Assembly: GCA_029432815.1 (NCBI GenBank)
Contig: JAROBA010000032.1
Location: 1-64,000 of the forward strand
Reading direction: 5' to 3'
DNA length: 64,000 nucleotides
Source of the DNA: Pontiellaceae bacterium B1224
Lineage (GTDB): Bacteria > Verrucomicrobiota > Kiritimatiellia > Kiritimatiellales > Pontiellaceae
Position numbers and translations under genes: made by a program. The notes below the pieces were generated by a model, which was not told where the DNA came from, made no database searches, and saw only the letters and a program-made list of their open reading frames with translations. Within the stretch, counting starts at the first letter, position 1. Every line of letters starts with the position of its first letter. Below are positions 16,404-25,422 of the stretch, in pieces.

Positions 16404-17264
16404 ATGAAAAAGATCGGTGTCATTGTAAATACGAAGCGTCCACGCGCGGATCATGTGCTGAGCGAGCTGCGCAAGCTGGCAGAGGGGCACAGCTTTGAGC
16501 TGTATGCTGAAAAGGCGGAGATGGCGCGGGCTTTGGGGGCGCAGCATCTTCCGGTTTCGGAATTTGGTAATAAGGTGGATGTGGCGCTGGCGCTGGGCGG
16601 CGATGGTACGGTGCTTTATACGGCACGTGCGCTGCACGGTTCGGGAGTTCCAATCATGGGAATTAATCTCGGAAGCCTCGGCTTTCTCACCAGTGTGGGC
16701 GATACTAAAATCTTCCAGGCCTTGGAATCGATTGCGCAGGAGACCTTCAAGGTGTCTGAACGAGAGGTGGCTGATTGCCGTATTTTTAAGGACGGGCAAT
16801 TGGTGGGCGAGGAGCATTCCCTGAACGATGTGGTGCTGGGTTGGGGCGCTTCTTCGCGAATTGTGACGCTGCGGCTTTCTGTGGATGGTGAGCTGGTGGG
16901 ATCGTTCATGTGCGATGGCATGATGGTTTCGACCCCGACGGGCAGTACGGGTCATTCGCTTTCTGCCGGCGGGCCGATTCTGCATCCGGGCGTGGGCGGA
17001 TTCTGTATTAATGTCATTTGCCCGCATACCCTGAGCTCGCGGCCACTCATTGTTCCGAATGAAAGCCTGATTGAGATTGAAGTGGTCAATACGGCCAAAG
17101 AATTAATTTTGTCTATCGATGGGCAGGACGAGTTTAAAGTCCTGCGGGGCGAGCAGATTGAAATTCGCCGCAGCCCGCATCGTGTCAAGTTCCTGCAGCT
17201 TCAGGACCATAGCTATTTTTCCGTGCTCGCCCAGAAACTGCACTGGCGCGGTTCTGCGCTTTAG
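16404..17264 (+). CDS. nadK: NAD kinase
   Basis: The product phosphorylates NAD+ to NADP+ with ATP or polyphosphate. I begin at the ATG at 16404 (MKKIGVIVNTKRP), as family proteins start with this strand; the longer frame to 16344 is rejected since it crosses palindrome copy 16360-16374. The 286-residue protein has GGDGT at residues 65-69 and the second signature TPTGSTGHSLSAGGPI (usually TAYS, here TGHS), plus the NESLIEIEV and SIDGQ segments. The palindrome at 16713 is read FQALE. Upstream of cydAB; no shared operon, as an apparent promoter lies between. Confidence 0.95.
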   Translation: MKKIGVIVNTKRPRADHVLSELRKLAEGHSFELYAEKAEMARALGAQHLPVSEFGNKVDVALALGGDGTVLYTARALHGSGVPIMGINLGSLGFLTSVGDTKIFQALESIAQETFKVSEREVADCRIFKDGQLVGEEHSLNDVVLGWGASSRIVTLRLSVDGELVGSFMCDGMMVSTPTGSTGHSLSAGGPILHPGVGGFCINVICPHTLSSRPLIVPNESLIEIEVVNTAKELILSIDGQDEFKVLRGEQIEIRRSPHRVKFLQLQDHSYFSVLAQKLHWRGSAL

Positions 17265-17284
17265 AAAGTAATCGATAATTTGGT

Positions 17285-17355
17285 ATTGAATTGCTCAATT
17301 AACCGTTGTATCCATTTCATGAACAATTGGTGTACAGATTTGTACATGTTTTAAA
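17285..17355 (+). promoter_or_regulatory. cydAB promoter with two inverted-repeat sites
   Basis: A -35 TTGGTG (17327-17332) and -10 TTTAAA (17350-17355) are spaced by 17 bp. Between them lies TGTACA-GATT-TGTACA (17331-17346), a symmetric site in operator position. About 30 bp further upstream is ATTGA-N5-TCAAT (17285-17299), similar to but not identical with an FNR box (TTGAT-N4-ATCAA). In other bacteria cydAB is controlled by oxygen or redox regulators; which regulator acts here is unknown. Confidence 0.6.
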
Positions 17356-17382
17356 ATTTCACTGAAATGGAGTGTTTGGCTC

Positions 17383-18741
17383 ATGGATCCAGTCTTACTC
17401 GCGCGGGTGCAATTCGCGCTGACCATCATGTTTCACTATATCTTCCCGCCGCTGACCATTGGTCTGGGCTGGATGATATTTATGTACAATACGCGCTATC
17501 AGGAAAACGAGAATCTCGTTTTCCGGCAGCTGGCCCAATTTTGGACGAAAGTTTTCGCGATCACATTCGTGATCGGTGTCGCGACGGGCATTACCATGGA
17601 GTTCCAGTTCGGTACGAACTGGGCGGGCTATTCGCGTTTCGTGGGCGATATCTTCGGGGCTCCGCTGGCGGCGGAAGGGGTGTTTGCCTTTTTCCTCGAA
17701 TCGAGCTTCCTCGGGATTCTGCTCTATGGCCGTAAAAAGGTTTCGCAAAAGATGTACTGGTTCTCCAGCCTGATGGTGGCGCTGGGAGCCACGATGTCGG
17801 CCTTCTGGATTGTGGTGGCCAATTCCTGGCAGCAGACTCCGGCCGGCTTTGAAGTCGTTACGGAAATGGTGAATGGCGTTGAGGTTCAGAAAGCGGTGCT
17901 GACGAACTTCTGGGAAGCGGTGTTTAATCCTTCCACGCTGCCGCGCTATTCACATGTGATTACCGGCGCTCTGACCGTGGGCGTTTTCTTTATTCTAGGC
18001 ACCTCGGCCTGGCAGGTTTTGAAAGGACGGAACACCGACTTTTTCCGGTTGTCGATGCGTACGGCGATTGTCCCCTGTTTTGCCGTGATTATGCTGACGA
18101 TGATCGTCGGCCATAAACACGGGCATCAGGTTGCGGAAACACAGCCGGCTAAACTGGCGGCATTTGAGGGTATTTGGGAAACACAGACAAAAGCACCTTT
18201 AATGCTGTTCGGTCTGCCGGATCAGGAAGGGGAGAAGAATCGCTTCGCGATTCAGATTCCCGGAATGGTGAGTCTGATGGTGGGCGGTAAATTTGATACC
18301 GAAATTCAGGGGTTGAAAGATTTTCCGGCGGAAGATCGTCCGCCGGTGGCCATCTCGTTCTGGTCGTTCCATCTGATGTTTTATATGGGCATGTGGATGG
18401 CTTTAATCGCTTTCATCGGGGTTATCTTCTGGCTAAACAAAAAACTGTTGGATCATCGACTTTATCTCACGCTCTGCGCGCTTACGGTTCCGGTCCCGTT
18501 CCTGGCCAACGAGGTCGGCTGGGTGGCCGCTGAGGTTGGGCGTCAGCCGTGGGTTGTTTATAATCTGTTGCGTACGCAGGATGCGATTTCCAAGTCGGTT
18601 CCGGCGGGACAGGTGCTGGCATCGATCATCATGTTTTCTCTGATCTATGCCCTGTTGTTCGGGCTCTGGATTTATCTGTTGAAAAACCAGTTCCATAAGG
18701 GGCCGGACTCCATTGAAGCGCTTGAAGCGGAGGCTAAATAA
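17383..18741 (+). CDS. cydA: cytochrome bd ubiquinol oxidase subunit I
   Basis: The 452-residue CydA carries heme b558, b595 and d and the quinol site of the high-affinity terminal oxidase. Visible landmarks are the N-terminal heme-ligand region (QFALTIMFHYIFPPLTIGLG), the Glu-containing helix around LAAEGVFAFFLESSFLG, the GRQPWVVYNLLRT segment near residue 390 and a His-rich stretch GHKHGHQVAETQP with a short-type Q loop. The start ATG at 17383 follows GGAG. Its stop overlaps the cydB start (TAATG). It implies microaerobic respiration or oxygen detoxification. Confidence 0.98.
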   Translation: MDPVLLARVQFALTIMFHYIFPPLTIGLGWMIFMYNTRYQENENLVFRQLAQFWTKVFAITFVIGVATGITMEFQFGTNWAGYSRFVGDIFGAPLAAEGVFAFFLESSFLGILLYGRKKVSQKMYWFSSLMVALGATMSAFWIVVANSWQQTPAGFEVVTEMVNGVEVQKAVLTNFWEAVFNPSTLPRYSHVITGALTVGVFFILGTSAWQVLKGRNTDFFRLSMRTAIVPCFAVIMLTMIVGHKHGHQVAETQPAKLAAFEGIWETQTKAPLMLFGLPDQEGEKNRFAIQIPGMVSLMVGGKFDTEIQGLKDFPAEDRPPVAISFWSFHLMFYMGMWMALIAFIGVIFWLNKKLLDHRLYLTLCALTVPVPFLANEVGWVAAEVGRQPWVVYNLLRTQDAISKSVPAGQVLASIIMFSLIYALLFGLWIYLLKNQFHKGPDSIEALEAEAK

Positions 18742-19745
18742 TGTTGGAAACTCTACAAATTATCTGGTTCCTGCTCATTGGTATTCTAATCATCGGCTAT
18801 ACCATTCTTGACGGTTTTGATCTCGGGGTAGGATTCTGGCATCTGTTTGCCAAAAAGAAGGGGGAACGCACCGCTTTCATTCATTCCATTGAGCCGTTTT
18901 GGGATGGAAATGAAGTCTGGTTACTGACGGCGGGCGGTGCTTTGTTTGCGGCCTTCCCTCCGGTGTATGCAACGGTGTTCAGTGGTTTCTATCTGGCAAT
19001 GATGCTCGTGCTGCTGGGTTTGATCTTCCGCGCGGTGGGCATTGAATTTCGTAATAAGATTCAGAATGAAAACTGGGTGAAGGCGTGGGATGTTGCATTT
19101 TCGGTGGGCTCGATCCTTCCATCCATTTTGTACGGAGTGGCCATCGGTAATGTGCTCCAGGGATTGGAACTTAATGCCATTGGCGACTATACGGGCGGCT
19201 TCTTTGCGCTGCTGAATCCCTTTGCCATCTTTTGCGGTCTGGTTGGTCTGGCTATGTTTGCGCACCATGGCGCACTCTATCTTTCCATGAAACTGGATGG
19301 CGAGATGGCTGGCACGGCCAGCAAGTGGGCGCAGAAAGCCTGGTATGCCTTTTTATTCACACTTATGCCGACGCTGGCCTACGGCGTGAAGTTCTGCATC
19401 AGCGGCGACTACCGGATTCTTCCGATGATTTTCATTGTGCTGACGCTGGTGGTGAACTCCATTTCCTTTATGTTCAATAAGAAGGGGAAAGCCAAAGGGG
19501 CCTTCATTGCATCGAGCGTAACCATTGCCTGTCTGATGCTGGCAGTGGCAACGGCGCTGTTCCCGAATGTGGTGCCCTGCACAAATAATCCGGAGTGGGG
19601 TTTAACGGTCTTCAATTCCTCCTCTTCGCAGCTCACCTTGCTTTCCATGCTGATCATTGCGGTGATCGGTATGCCGCTGGTGCTGGGCTACACCTGGTTC
19701 ATTCACCGCGTCTTCAAGGATAAGGTGAAAGTTCAGAAAGATTAA
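18741..19745 (+). CDS. cydB: cytochrome bd ubiquinol oxidase subunit II
   Basis: The 334-residue CydB partner has the diagnostic LDGFDLGVGFWHLF near residue 27 and EPFWDGNEVWLLTAGGALFA (about residue 50-70). Eight or nine membrane helices follow, as in the family. It forms the heterodimer with CydA but binds no heme itself in most species. The start overlaps the cydA stop by one base. No cydX-like short ORF or CydDC transporter is downstream. A one-mismatch palindrome at 19155 encodes LQGLE. Confidence 0.98.
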   Translation: MLETLQIIWFLLIGILIIGYTILDGFDLGVGFWHLFAKKKGERTAFIHSIEPFWDGNEVWLLTAGGALFAAFPPVYATVFSGFYLAMMLVLLGLIFRAVGIEFRNKIQNENWVKAWDVAFSVGSILPSILYGVAIGNVLQGLELNAIGDYTGGFFALLNPFAIFCGLVGLAMFAHHGALYLSMKLDGEMAGTASKWAQKAWYAFLFTLMPTLAYGVKFCISGDYRILPMIFIVLTLVVNSISFMFNKKGKAKGAFIASSVTIACLMLAVATALFPNVVPCTNNPEWGLTVFNSSSSQLTLLSMLIIAVIGMPLVLGYTWFIHRVFKDKVKVQKD

Positions 19746-19784
19746 GTTCCGCATTTGCATAGCGGGTGCTATCTTTCCCGCCGC

Positions 19785-20897
19785 ATGACAGAAGTGCTGA
19801 ACAAACTGAAAATGAGGCTGCCGGCGATTTTATTGCTGGCAGCCACATTGCTTTTCTGGTCGAACTACGATCCGTGCAGGCCCTATGGGCCGGTCTTGCT
19901 CGAAACGGCGACGCTGGCCGATGCCGCATACGTGGAAGGTGATTGTCGCGAGACCAACTCGGTCTTCATGCTGACGCGCTCGGAAGGCGGCACCATTCCA
20001 GCCGTTGGATTTAAACTTCCGGATGTTTCCAATTATCGGATGCTGCGTCTGCGCGGGCGTCTGCGCGCCGAATCTGTTGTGCCTGGTGAGTACGAATTCG
20101 ATAGTGCGCGGGTGACGTTGGTCCAACGCGATAAGTCGGGACGTGTGGTTGCAAGATTTGATGAGGATGCTCACGGCAGCGGCACGTTTAAATGGACGAA
20201 ATTCCTGAACGATTATTACGTGCATCGCGGTGTTGAGCAGGTGGAAGTTTTATTGACGCAACAGGGGCAAAGCGGAACGGCTCTGTTTGATTCCGTTGAA
20301 GTTCGACCGGTCCGGTTCAAAGGCCGGACGCACTGGATTAAGTATGCGTTCGCCGCTGCATGGCTCATTCTGGGAATTTTTTATTTTCCGCGTTGCCGTC
20401 TTCATACTCGCAAGCTCCGGCATCTGATTCTGTTGAATGTGATTTTAATTCTTGTGGGTATTCTGCTGCCGACACGTGTCATTCAACGCGGGATTCATGA
20501 AATGAATCAGCTCATTTCATGTGTTCAGGTGAAGGATTTTCCGGCTGGAATGCAGTTTGTCACGGCCGGCCCCGCTTTTGATCTTCCTTTGCATTTCGAG
20601 GATACTGTCGGCCGTTCAAAGGGGCACTTTATCCTGTTCGGTTCGCTCAGTTTTCTCGTATTGCTTTCAGGCGCGTTGGAAGGGCAACCCCGAAGTTACT
20701 ATTTTAAGGTGGCATTTGATGTGCTGTTGTTTGGAGCCATAACCGAAGCGCTGCAGTATCTCACGCCGGATCGAACCGTGGATATGGCCGACATGCTATG
20801 CAATGCCTATGGGATGCTGACCGCGATGGTCTTGTTTATTTTTGTGAAAACCCTTTGGAGGAATTCTGCCCGGTGGAACGTTGGAAAGACAAACTAA
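19785..20897 (+). CDS. VanZ-like membrane protein with extracytoplasmic domain (copy 1)
   Basis: I use the ATG at 19785 (MTEVLNKLKMRLPA). The product has an N-terminal membrane helix (PAILLLAATLLFWS), a beta-rich, probably periplasmic domain of about 150 residues, a helix pair around residues 185-235 (AAWLILGIFYFP, LILLNVILILVGILLP), a loop, then the VanZ-like signature GHFILFGSLSFLVLLSG and ITEALQYLTPDRTVDMADM. VanZ proteins affect glycopeptide tolerance in some Firmicutes, but most relatives are of unknown role. It follows cydB by 39 bp and the next gene is its paralogue, overlapping by 25 bp, so the two are co-translated. Confidence 0.75.
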   Translation: MTEVLNKLKMRLPAILLLAATLLFWSNYDPCRPYGPVLLETATLADAAYVEGDCRETNSVFMLTRSEGGTIPAVGFKLPDVSNYRMLRLRGRLRAESVVPGEYEFDSARVTLVQRDKSGRVVARFDEDAHGSGTFKWTKFLNDYYVHRGVEQVEVLLTQQGQSGTALFDSVEVRPVRFKGRTHWIKYAFAAAWLILGIFYFPRCRLHTRKLRHLILLNVILILVGILLPTRVIQRGIHEMNQLISCVQVKDFPAGMQFVTAGPAFDLPLHFEDTVGRSKGHFILFGSLSFLVLLSGALEGQPRSYYFKVAFDVLLFGAITEALQYLTPDRTVDMADMLCNAYGMLTAMVLFIFVKTLWRNSARWNVGKTN

Positions 20898-22015
20898 AGC
20901 TGCGGGTGCCTGCGATTGGATTGCTGGCCGTTACACTGCTGTTCTGGGGGTTTTACGATCGCTATGAAGCCGTCGGTCCGCCGTTACTTGAATCGCCGGA
21001 GCTCGCCGAGACTCCTCGGATACGCGGCGATGTTTCCGCAACCAACGGCGTTTTCACGCTGATTGTTCCAAAGGGTGGAAAAACGGCCGATCTTCGTTTT
21101 GACCTGCCCGGCGCGGTTGACTTTTCCTGTATTCGTGTCAGCGGAAGTATCCGCACCGAAAATGTAGTCCAGGGTAAATACGCGTGGAGCAGTGCCCGTC
21201 TGCTGCTGATTCAGCGCGATGCCAAAGGGAAGTGGATTCCCGGAACTCATAGTTTGTTGAATGAACAGGGAACGGTGCCGTGGACCTCTCAGGTGCAGGA
21301 GTTCGAGGTTGATCCCGGTGCGGCATCCGCTGAAGTGGTTTTGCAGATGATCGGTGAATCCGGAATGGCGCAATTTAAGGAAATCAGCGCAGTTCCGGTG
21401 CATTTAAAAAGATCGTTTAGAGTACTGCGAATCCTGTTCTGTTTTCTTTGGATCGGTATGGCTGTGCTCTATTTCAAACGCTGCCGATTGGATCGTCGCA
21501 AGTTCCGAATTCTGATTCTGCTGAATGTGATCGTGATTCTTTGCGGAACTCTGATGCCGGGCGAGTGGATTGAGGATGCTTCGGAACAGCTGAAAGAAAA
21601 AGTTTCGAAATCGATCCGCAAACCTGCTGCTCCTAAAACCGAAAACAAGGGGCAGACGATTGTCCCGAAAAAGGCTCCGGATGTTTCGGCAGCGGAATCA
21701 AAACGGATGGATCAGTTCAATGCCGTAGTCGGAGGGGCGCATCGGATGGGGCATTTCACACTTTTCGCCTCGCTTTGTTTTCTGGTCTACTGCTCCGCCT
21801 GGCGGGAAAAACAACACCCGATTTATTATCTGAAAGTGGGGCTCGATATTCTGCTGTTTGCGGCGGTGAGCGAATCGTTGCAATTCTTAACGATGGATCG
21901 CACGCCCGGTATTTCGGATTGGATGATTGATTTGTACGGTATGCTGCTGGCGCTGATTCTCTTTCTGCTGCTTCGCGTTTCCGTGGCTGTGTTTCCAAAG
22001 TTTGGAAAAGCTTAA
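20873..22015 (+). CDS. VanZ-like membrane protein with extracytoplasmic domain (copy 2)
   Basis: The preferred start is GTG at 20873 (VERWKDKLKLRVPA), because GGAGG lies 11 nt upstream and the protein then aligns with the preceding paralogue from its first residues. Organisation is the same: N-terminal helix (AIGLLAVTLLFWGFYDRY), beta-rich outer domain, two helices, a loop here lengthened by a Lys/Pro-rich insert (about residues 230-270), then VanZ-like GHFTLFASLCFLVYC and VSESLQFLTMDRTPGISDW. The longer ATG frame from 20798 would overlap copy 1 by 100 bp and is less likely. Palindromes at 21066 and 21993 are within. Tandem duplication followed by clear divergence; function unknown. Confidence 0.75.
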   Translation: MERWKDKLKLRVPAIGLLAVTLLFWGFYDRYEAVGPPLLESPELAETPRIRGDVSATNGVFTLIVPKGGKTADLRFDLPGAVDFSCIRVSGSIRTENVVQGKYAWSSARLLLIQRDAKGKWIPGTHSLLNEQGTVPWTSQVQEFEVDPGAASAEVVLQMIGESGMAQFKEISAVPVHLKRSFRVLRILFCFLWIGMAVLYFKRCRLDRRKFRILILLNVIVILCGTLMPGEWIEDASEQLKEKVSKSIRKPAAPKTENKGQTIVPKKAPDVSAAESKRMDQFNAVVGGAHRMGHFTLFASLCFLVYCSAWREKQHPIYYLKVGLDILLFAAVSESLQFLTMDRTPGISDWMIDLYGMLLALILFLLLRVSVAVFPKFGKA

Positions 22016-22029
22016 AGCGGTTTCGACGT

Positions 22030-22058
22030 TTGACTTGTTGCGCTGTGATTTCTAGTAT
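22030..22058 (+). promoter_or_regulatory. promoter of the outer-membrane factor gene
   Basis: The -35 TTGACT (22030-22035) and -10 TAGTAT (22053-22058) are 17 bp apart, 40 bp before the ATG at 22098. Confidence 0.65.
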
Positions 22059-22097
22059 CCGCGCTTCAATCAGATGATTCTGAATTAGGGAGTAGAT

Positions 22098-23534
22098 ATG
22101 AAAATGCGTTGGTGTCTAACGCTTCCGGCCGTTTCCGGTCTGTTGCTTTTGAATGGGTGCAGTTCGTTACCTTCGGTCGGTCCGGATTATGAAAAACCGG
22201 AAATGGAATTGCCTGATGCCTGGCACGAAGCCGTGCAGGATGAATTCAAGAACGGTGAACCGAATCTGCAGACCTGGTGGACGGTGTTTAATGATGATAC
22301 GCTTAATGGCCTGATTGCCCGCGCGTCGACCAACAACCTCGATCTTAAAACAGCGGCAGCGCGCGTGGAGCAGGCGGCGGCGATGCGGGGTGTGAGTGCC
22401 AGCCAGTTCTGGCCTGAGATCAGTGCGGGCGCATCCGCAAGCGCGTATCAGATTACGGAAGCCCAGAATTATACGGGTGGAGACCGTGAGGGCGAAATGT
22501 ACGATGCCGGCCTTTCCATGGCATGGGAACTCGATCTGTGGGGACGTGTACGCCGGTCTGTAGAATCGGCCGATGCATCGTTGCAGGCCAGCGTGGAAGA
22601 CTACCGCGATGTACTGGTTGTGCTCTATTCGAATGTAGCTTTCAGTTATATCAATGTGCGTACGTTGCAGGAACGGATTGCCTTTGCGGAAAACAATCTG
22701 ACCGCGCAGCAGAAAACCATGACCCTGACCCAGAACCGGTTCGATTCCGGATTGGTTCCGGCGCTGGATGTTTCGCAGGCGCAGCTCAACCTGTCGCGCA
22801 CAAGCTCAGTGATTCCTCCCTTGAAGCAGAGCCTGATTGAAGCGATCAACCGCCTGAGTGTGCTGATGGGCGAAATGCCCTATGCGCTGTATAAAGAACT
22901 CGAAACGGTTAAGCCGATTCCGGTTGCGGATTCTGTTCTTTCCGTGGGTGTTCCGGCTGAGCTGCTTCGTCAGCGTCCGGACGTGCGTGCAGCCGAGCGC
23001 GAGCTGGCAGCGCAAACCGCGCTGATCGGTTCCGTTCAAGCCGAGCTCTATCCCACACTCACACTGCCGGGTACGCTGGCGGTAGAATCGTATGACGGGG
23101 GTAACCTGTTCAGCAGTGCCAATACGCTCTACAGTTTCGGCCCGCAAATCCGATGGAGTATTTTTAATGGAAAGCGTATCCGCAGTCGGGTGAATGCGGA
23201 AAAGGCCGCCACGAAAGCCGCTCTGAATATGTATGAACAGACCGTGCTGCTGGCCCTTGAGGAAGTTGAAGATCAGATGTCGGCCTATGCCAACGAAAAG
23301 GATCGTATCCAGTCCCTGGAAGTAGCTGCTGAATCGGCCCAGAAATCAGTGAAGCTGGTGACGGAGCTCTACACCTCGGGCTTAACGGATTTCCAGAACG
23401 TACTCAATATGGAGCAGGCCCTGCTGGATCAGCAGGATCAGTTGGCTCAGAGCAAAGGTCTCATCAGTGCCTATCTGGTCGGTGTTTATAAATCGCTCGG
23501 CGGAGGCTGGGAAACAACGGCTGTAAATGAATGA
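22098..23534 (+). CDS. TolC/OprM-like outer-membrane efflux lipoprotein
   Basis: The 478-residue lipoprotein (signal peptide with lipobox LLNGC, Cys at residue 21) belongs to the NodT/OprM family of outer-membrane channels used by RND pumps. Markers are VGPDYEKPEMELPDAW at the N-terminus, the first coiled-coil segment LDLKTAAARVEQAAAMRGV, the RQRPDVRAAERELAAQ motif (about residue 298) and the repeated second half. No RND inner-membrane pump or periplasmic adaptor is encoded nearby, so it must partner with products elsewhere. Its stop overlaps the channel gene start (ATGA), which is unusual company for an efflux channel. Confidence 0.93.
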   Translation: MKMRWCLTLPAVSGLLLLNGCSSLPSVGPDYEKPEMELPDAWHEAVQDEFKNGEPNLQTWWTVFNDDTLNGLIARASTNNLDLKTAAARVEQAAAMRGVSASQFWPEISAGASASAYQITEAQNYTGGDREGEMYDAGLSMAWELDLWGRVRRSVESADASLQASVEDYRDVLVVLYSNVAFSYINVRTLQERIAFAENNLTAQQKTMTLTQNRFDSGLVPALDVSQAQLNLSRTSSVIPPLKQSLIEAINRLSVLMGEMPYALYKELETVKPIPVADSVLSVGVPAELLRQRPDVRAAERELAAQTALIGSVQAELYPTLTLPGTLAVESYDGGNLFSSANTLYSFGPQIRWSIFNGKRIRSRVNAEKAATKAALNMYEQTVLLALEEVEDQMSAYANEKDRIQSLEVAAESAQKSVKLVTELYTSGLTDFQNVLNMEQALLDQQDQLAQSKGLISAYLVGVYKSLGGGWETTAVNE

Positions 23535-24220
23535 GTTCCTCCCGTCCGGTCATAGAAGCGTTTCTTAAGGGCCGCTTCAGCCTGTTGCTGATCAATATGG
23601 TCGGCCTGTTTTTTCTGGTCCCGTTAATCGGGACCTCGCAAAAAGCGATCGATCAGATTTTCGGATGGTTCAGTATTGCTGTGTTGATCAGTTGCCTGCG
23701 AGCCATTGCAAGATCCCGGCACTTTTTTATTTTCATGATTTTCATGACCGTGATCAATGTGATACTGAGCAGCTCTGAATTACTCGTGCACAACGAGGGC
23801 ACACCCTTTCTGATGGTGGTGCTGGGCTTTAAAATTGCCTACTTTATTCTGATCTTTATGAGCATCATGCACTTTGTGCTGAACAATGATGATGTGACGG
23901 GGGATAAAATCTGCGGAGCCATTTCAGCCTATCTTCTGATGGGCGTAATCTGGTCGTTTGTCTACACCGTATTTTATCATATGGATCCGGATAGTTTCTC
24001 GGTTCCGCAGGAATGGCTGAGTACACATACGATCAACAGTTATTGGTCGATCTATTTCAGCTTTACCACCCTCACGACGTTGGGCTATGGGGACATCACG
24101 CCAACAAAACCGCTCACACAGTCCTATGCCGTGATGCAGGCGGCGTTGGGGCAGATTTTCCTCGGAGTCATTGTAGCACGTCTGATTGCACTGCATATCA
24201 GCAAGAAGAAGTCCGTGTAA
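23531..24220 (+). CDS. two-pore-helix potassium channel family protein
   Basis: The 229-residue membrane protein has about six hydrophobic segments. A C-terminal pore region contains TTLTTLGYGDITPTKP, the K+ selectivity filter (TLGYGD), between the last two helices (residues 165-225), the Ion_trans_2 arrangement. The four N-terminal helices have no charged S4-like voltage sensor that I can see. It would conduct K+ across the inner membrane. The ATG overlaps the preceding gene's TGA by 4 bp (ATGA), so both are translated from one mRNA. Convergent with the DA1-like peptidase gene, ending one base before it. Confidence 0.88.
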   Translation: MSSSRPVIEAFLKGRFSLLLINMVGLFFLVPLIGTSQKAIDQIFGWFSIAVLISCLRAIARSRHFFIFMIFMTVINVILSSSELLVHNEGTPFLMVVLGFKIAYFILIFMSIMHFVLNNDDVTGDKICGAISAYLLMGVIWSFVYTVFYHMDPDSFSVPQEWLSTHTINSYWSIYFSFTTLTTLGYGDITPTKPLTQSYAVMQAALGQIFLGVIVARLIALHISKKKSV

Positions 24221-25255
24221 TCAATGCGTTGGAGCTCGTTTCGGCAAGGACTCCACATCCACCGTTTCCATCCAGCGCTTCAGAGCATGCCAGCCTTCAA
24301 ATCCGGTGATGGAGTTGATATATCGATATCCGTCTCCGTAGTCGGGGTCGGTGCAGGTTTCAATGCTGTCGAGCTGGTCGATGTAGTTTCGGCGGCGGCA
24401 GTATTCCGCCGCGGCTTGCTGGCAGATGCCTTCATGTACCCATAGCGGTGCATTTTCCAATCGTTGGAAATGTTCATGAATCAGGTCGTGCATCAATTCA
24501 TGGGTGGCGGCCACACGGAAAGTTTCGTCGTGCAGGTGGTCAATAATGTAAATCGTTTCCGAGCTGTCTTCCGGGCTTTTTTTCCAGGCCCCGAAAATGC
24601 CGCGTTTTACCAAGGTGGTCTGCCGGCTGTAGAGTCCGCGGATGGAAACCGGCGAATCTGTTTTGCGAAGGTCGCCGGAGAGCGCATTCATTTCTTTGCG
24701 GTCCACCAACTTTAATTCGGGGACCGATCCAATCTGCAACTGGGTCCAGGCTTCGAGCTGTCGCCGGGCCCGGTCGTAATGCTTGAGCGCTACTTCCTGG
24801 CTCGAAACCTCCCAGCGCCTGCAGGTGCTGCACAGGATGCGCCCATCGGGCAGTTCGGTTGGGTACGATGCCGGTAAACCGCAGGAAAAGCAGGTGGGGC
24901 TGTTTTTCATACAATGTGCGCAATAATTGTGATGGGAGATCCGATAGCCGTCATGAATGACTCCCTGGCAGATTTCGCAGCGAGGAAGGGTTGAATCGAA
25001 GCATTTCTGCGAACAGTATTTTTTCCCTTCTGATTCAATGTACTGTCCGTCGATCTGCTTACCGCACTTTGAACAGGTGGGTTTCAGCTTATCAGCACAT
25101 TCTGTGGAACAGCAATGCTGGCCGTTATACGTCCAGTATTTATCTTTAAGTACTGCGCCGCAAACGCTGCACTGTTCCGGCTGTGGAAGTGCATAGCCTA
25201 CGGACGCGCAGAAAAGCACGCCGGCGAAAATCCGTCTGGAAAAGTAGAACGACAC
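24221..25255 (-). CDS. secreted LIM-type zinc-finger, DA1-like peptidase
   Basis: The 344-residue product begins with GTG at 25255 and has a signal peptide (RRIFAGVLFCASVGYA). Residues 28-145 hold several tandem C-x-x-C pairs (CSVCG, CSKCG, CEICQG, CAHCM, CFSCG, CSTC) resembling LIM zinc fingers. The C-terminal half has HELMHDLIHEH (HExxH zinc site, about residue 254) and WVHEGICQQAAAEY, which together match the DA1-type peptidase: in plant DA1 the HEMMHAW and EGICQVLA motifs take these positions. DA1 is a ubiquitin-activated cytoplasmic protease; this bacterial relative is exported and so must act differently. The palindrome at 24455 encodes FQRLE just after the HExxH site. Confidence 0.82.
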   Translation of the reverse strand: MSFYFSRRIFAGVLFCASVGYALPQPEQCSVCGAVLKDKYWTYNGQHCCSTECADKLKPTCSKCGKQIDGQYIESEGKKYCSQKCFDSTLPRCEICQGVIHDGYRISHHNYCAHCMKNSPTCFSCGLPASYPTELPDGRILCSTCRRWEVSSQEVALKHYDRARRQLEAWTQLQIGSVPELKLVDRKEMNALSGDLRKTDSPVSIRGLYSRQTTLVKRGIFGAWKKSPEDSSETIYIIDHLHDETFRVAATHELMHDLIHEHFQRLENAPLWVHEGICQQAAAEYCRRRNYIDQLDSIETCTDPDYGDGYRYINSITGFEGWHALKRWMETVDVESLPKRAPTH

Positions 25256-25422
25256 AAGAGAATGCTATGCCATTCGTCCCGAAACGCAATCTCAAATGCC
25301 TCTCTTTTAAACGATCGGTGCGACGAGGTTGGAGATGTTTATCAGATTGTCTGCCGCTTTTTTGTTCCAATGGCTGGAACAACGGGGATACACTCTTTTG
25401 ATCATTGGAGAGGCAGAAACGT

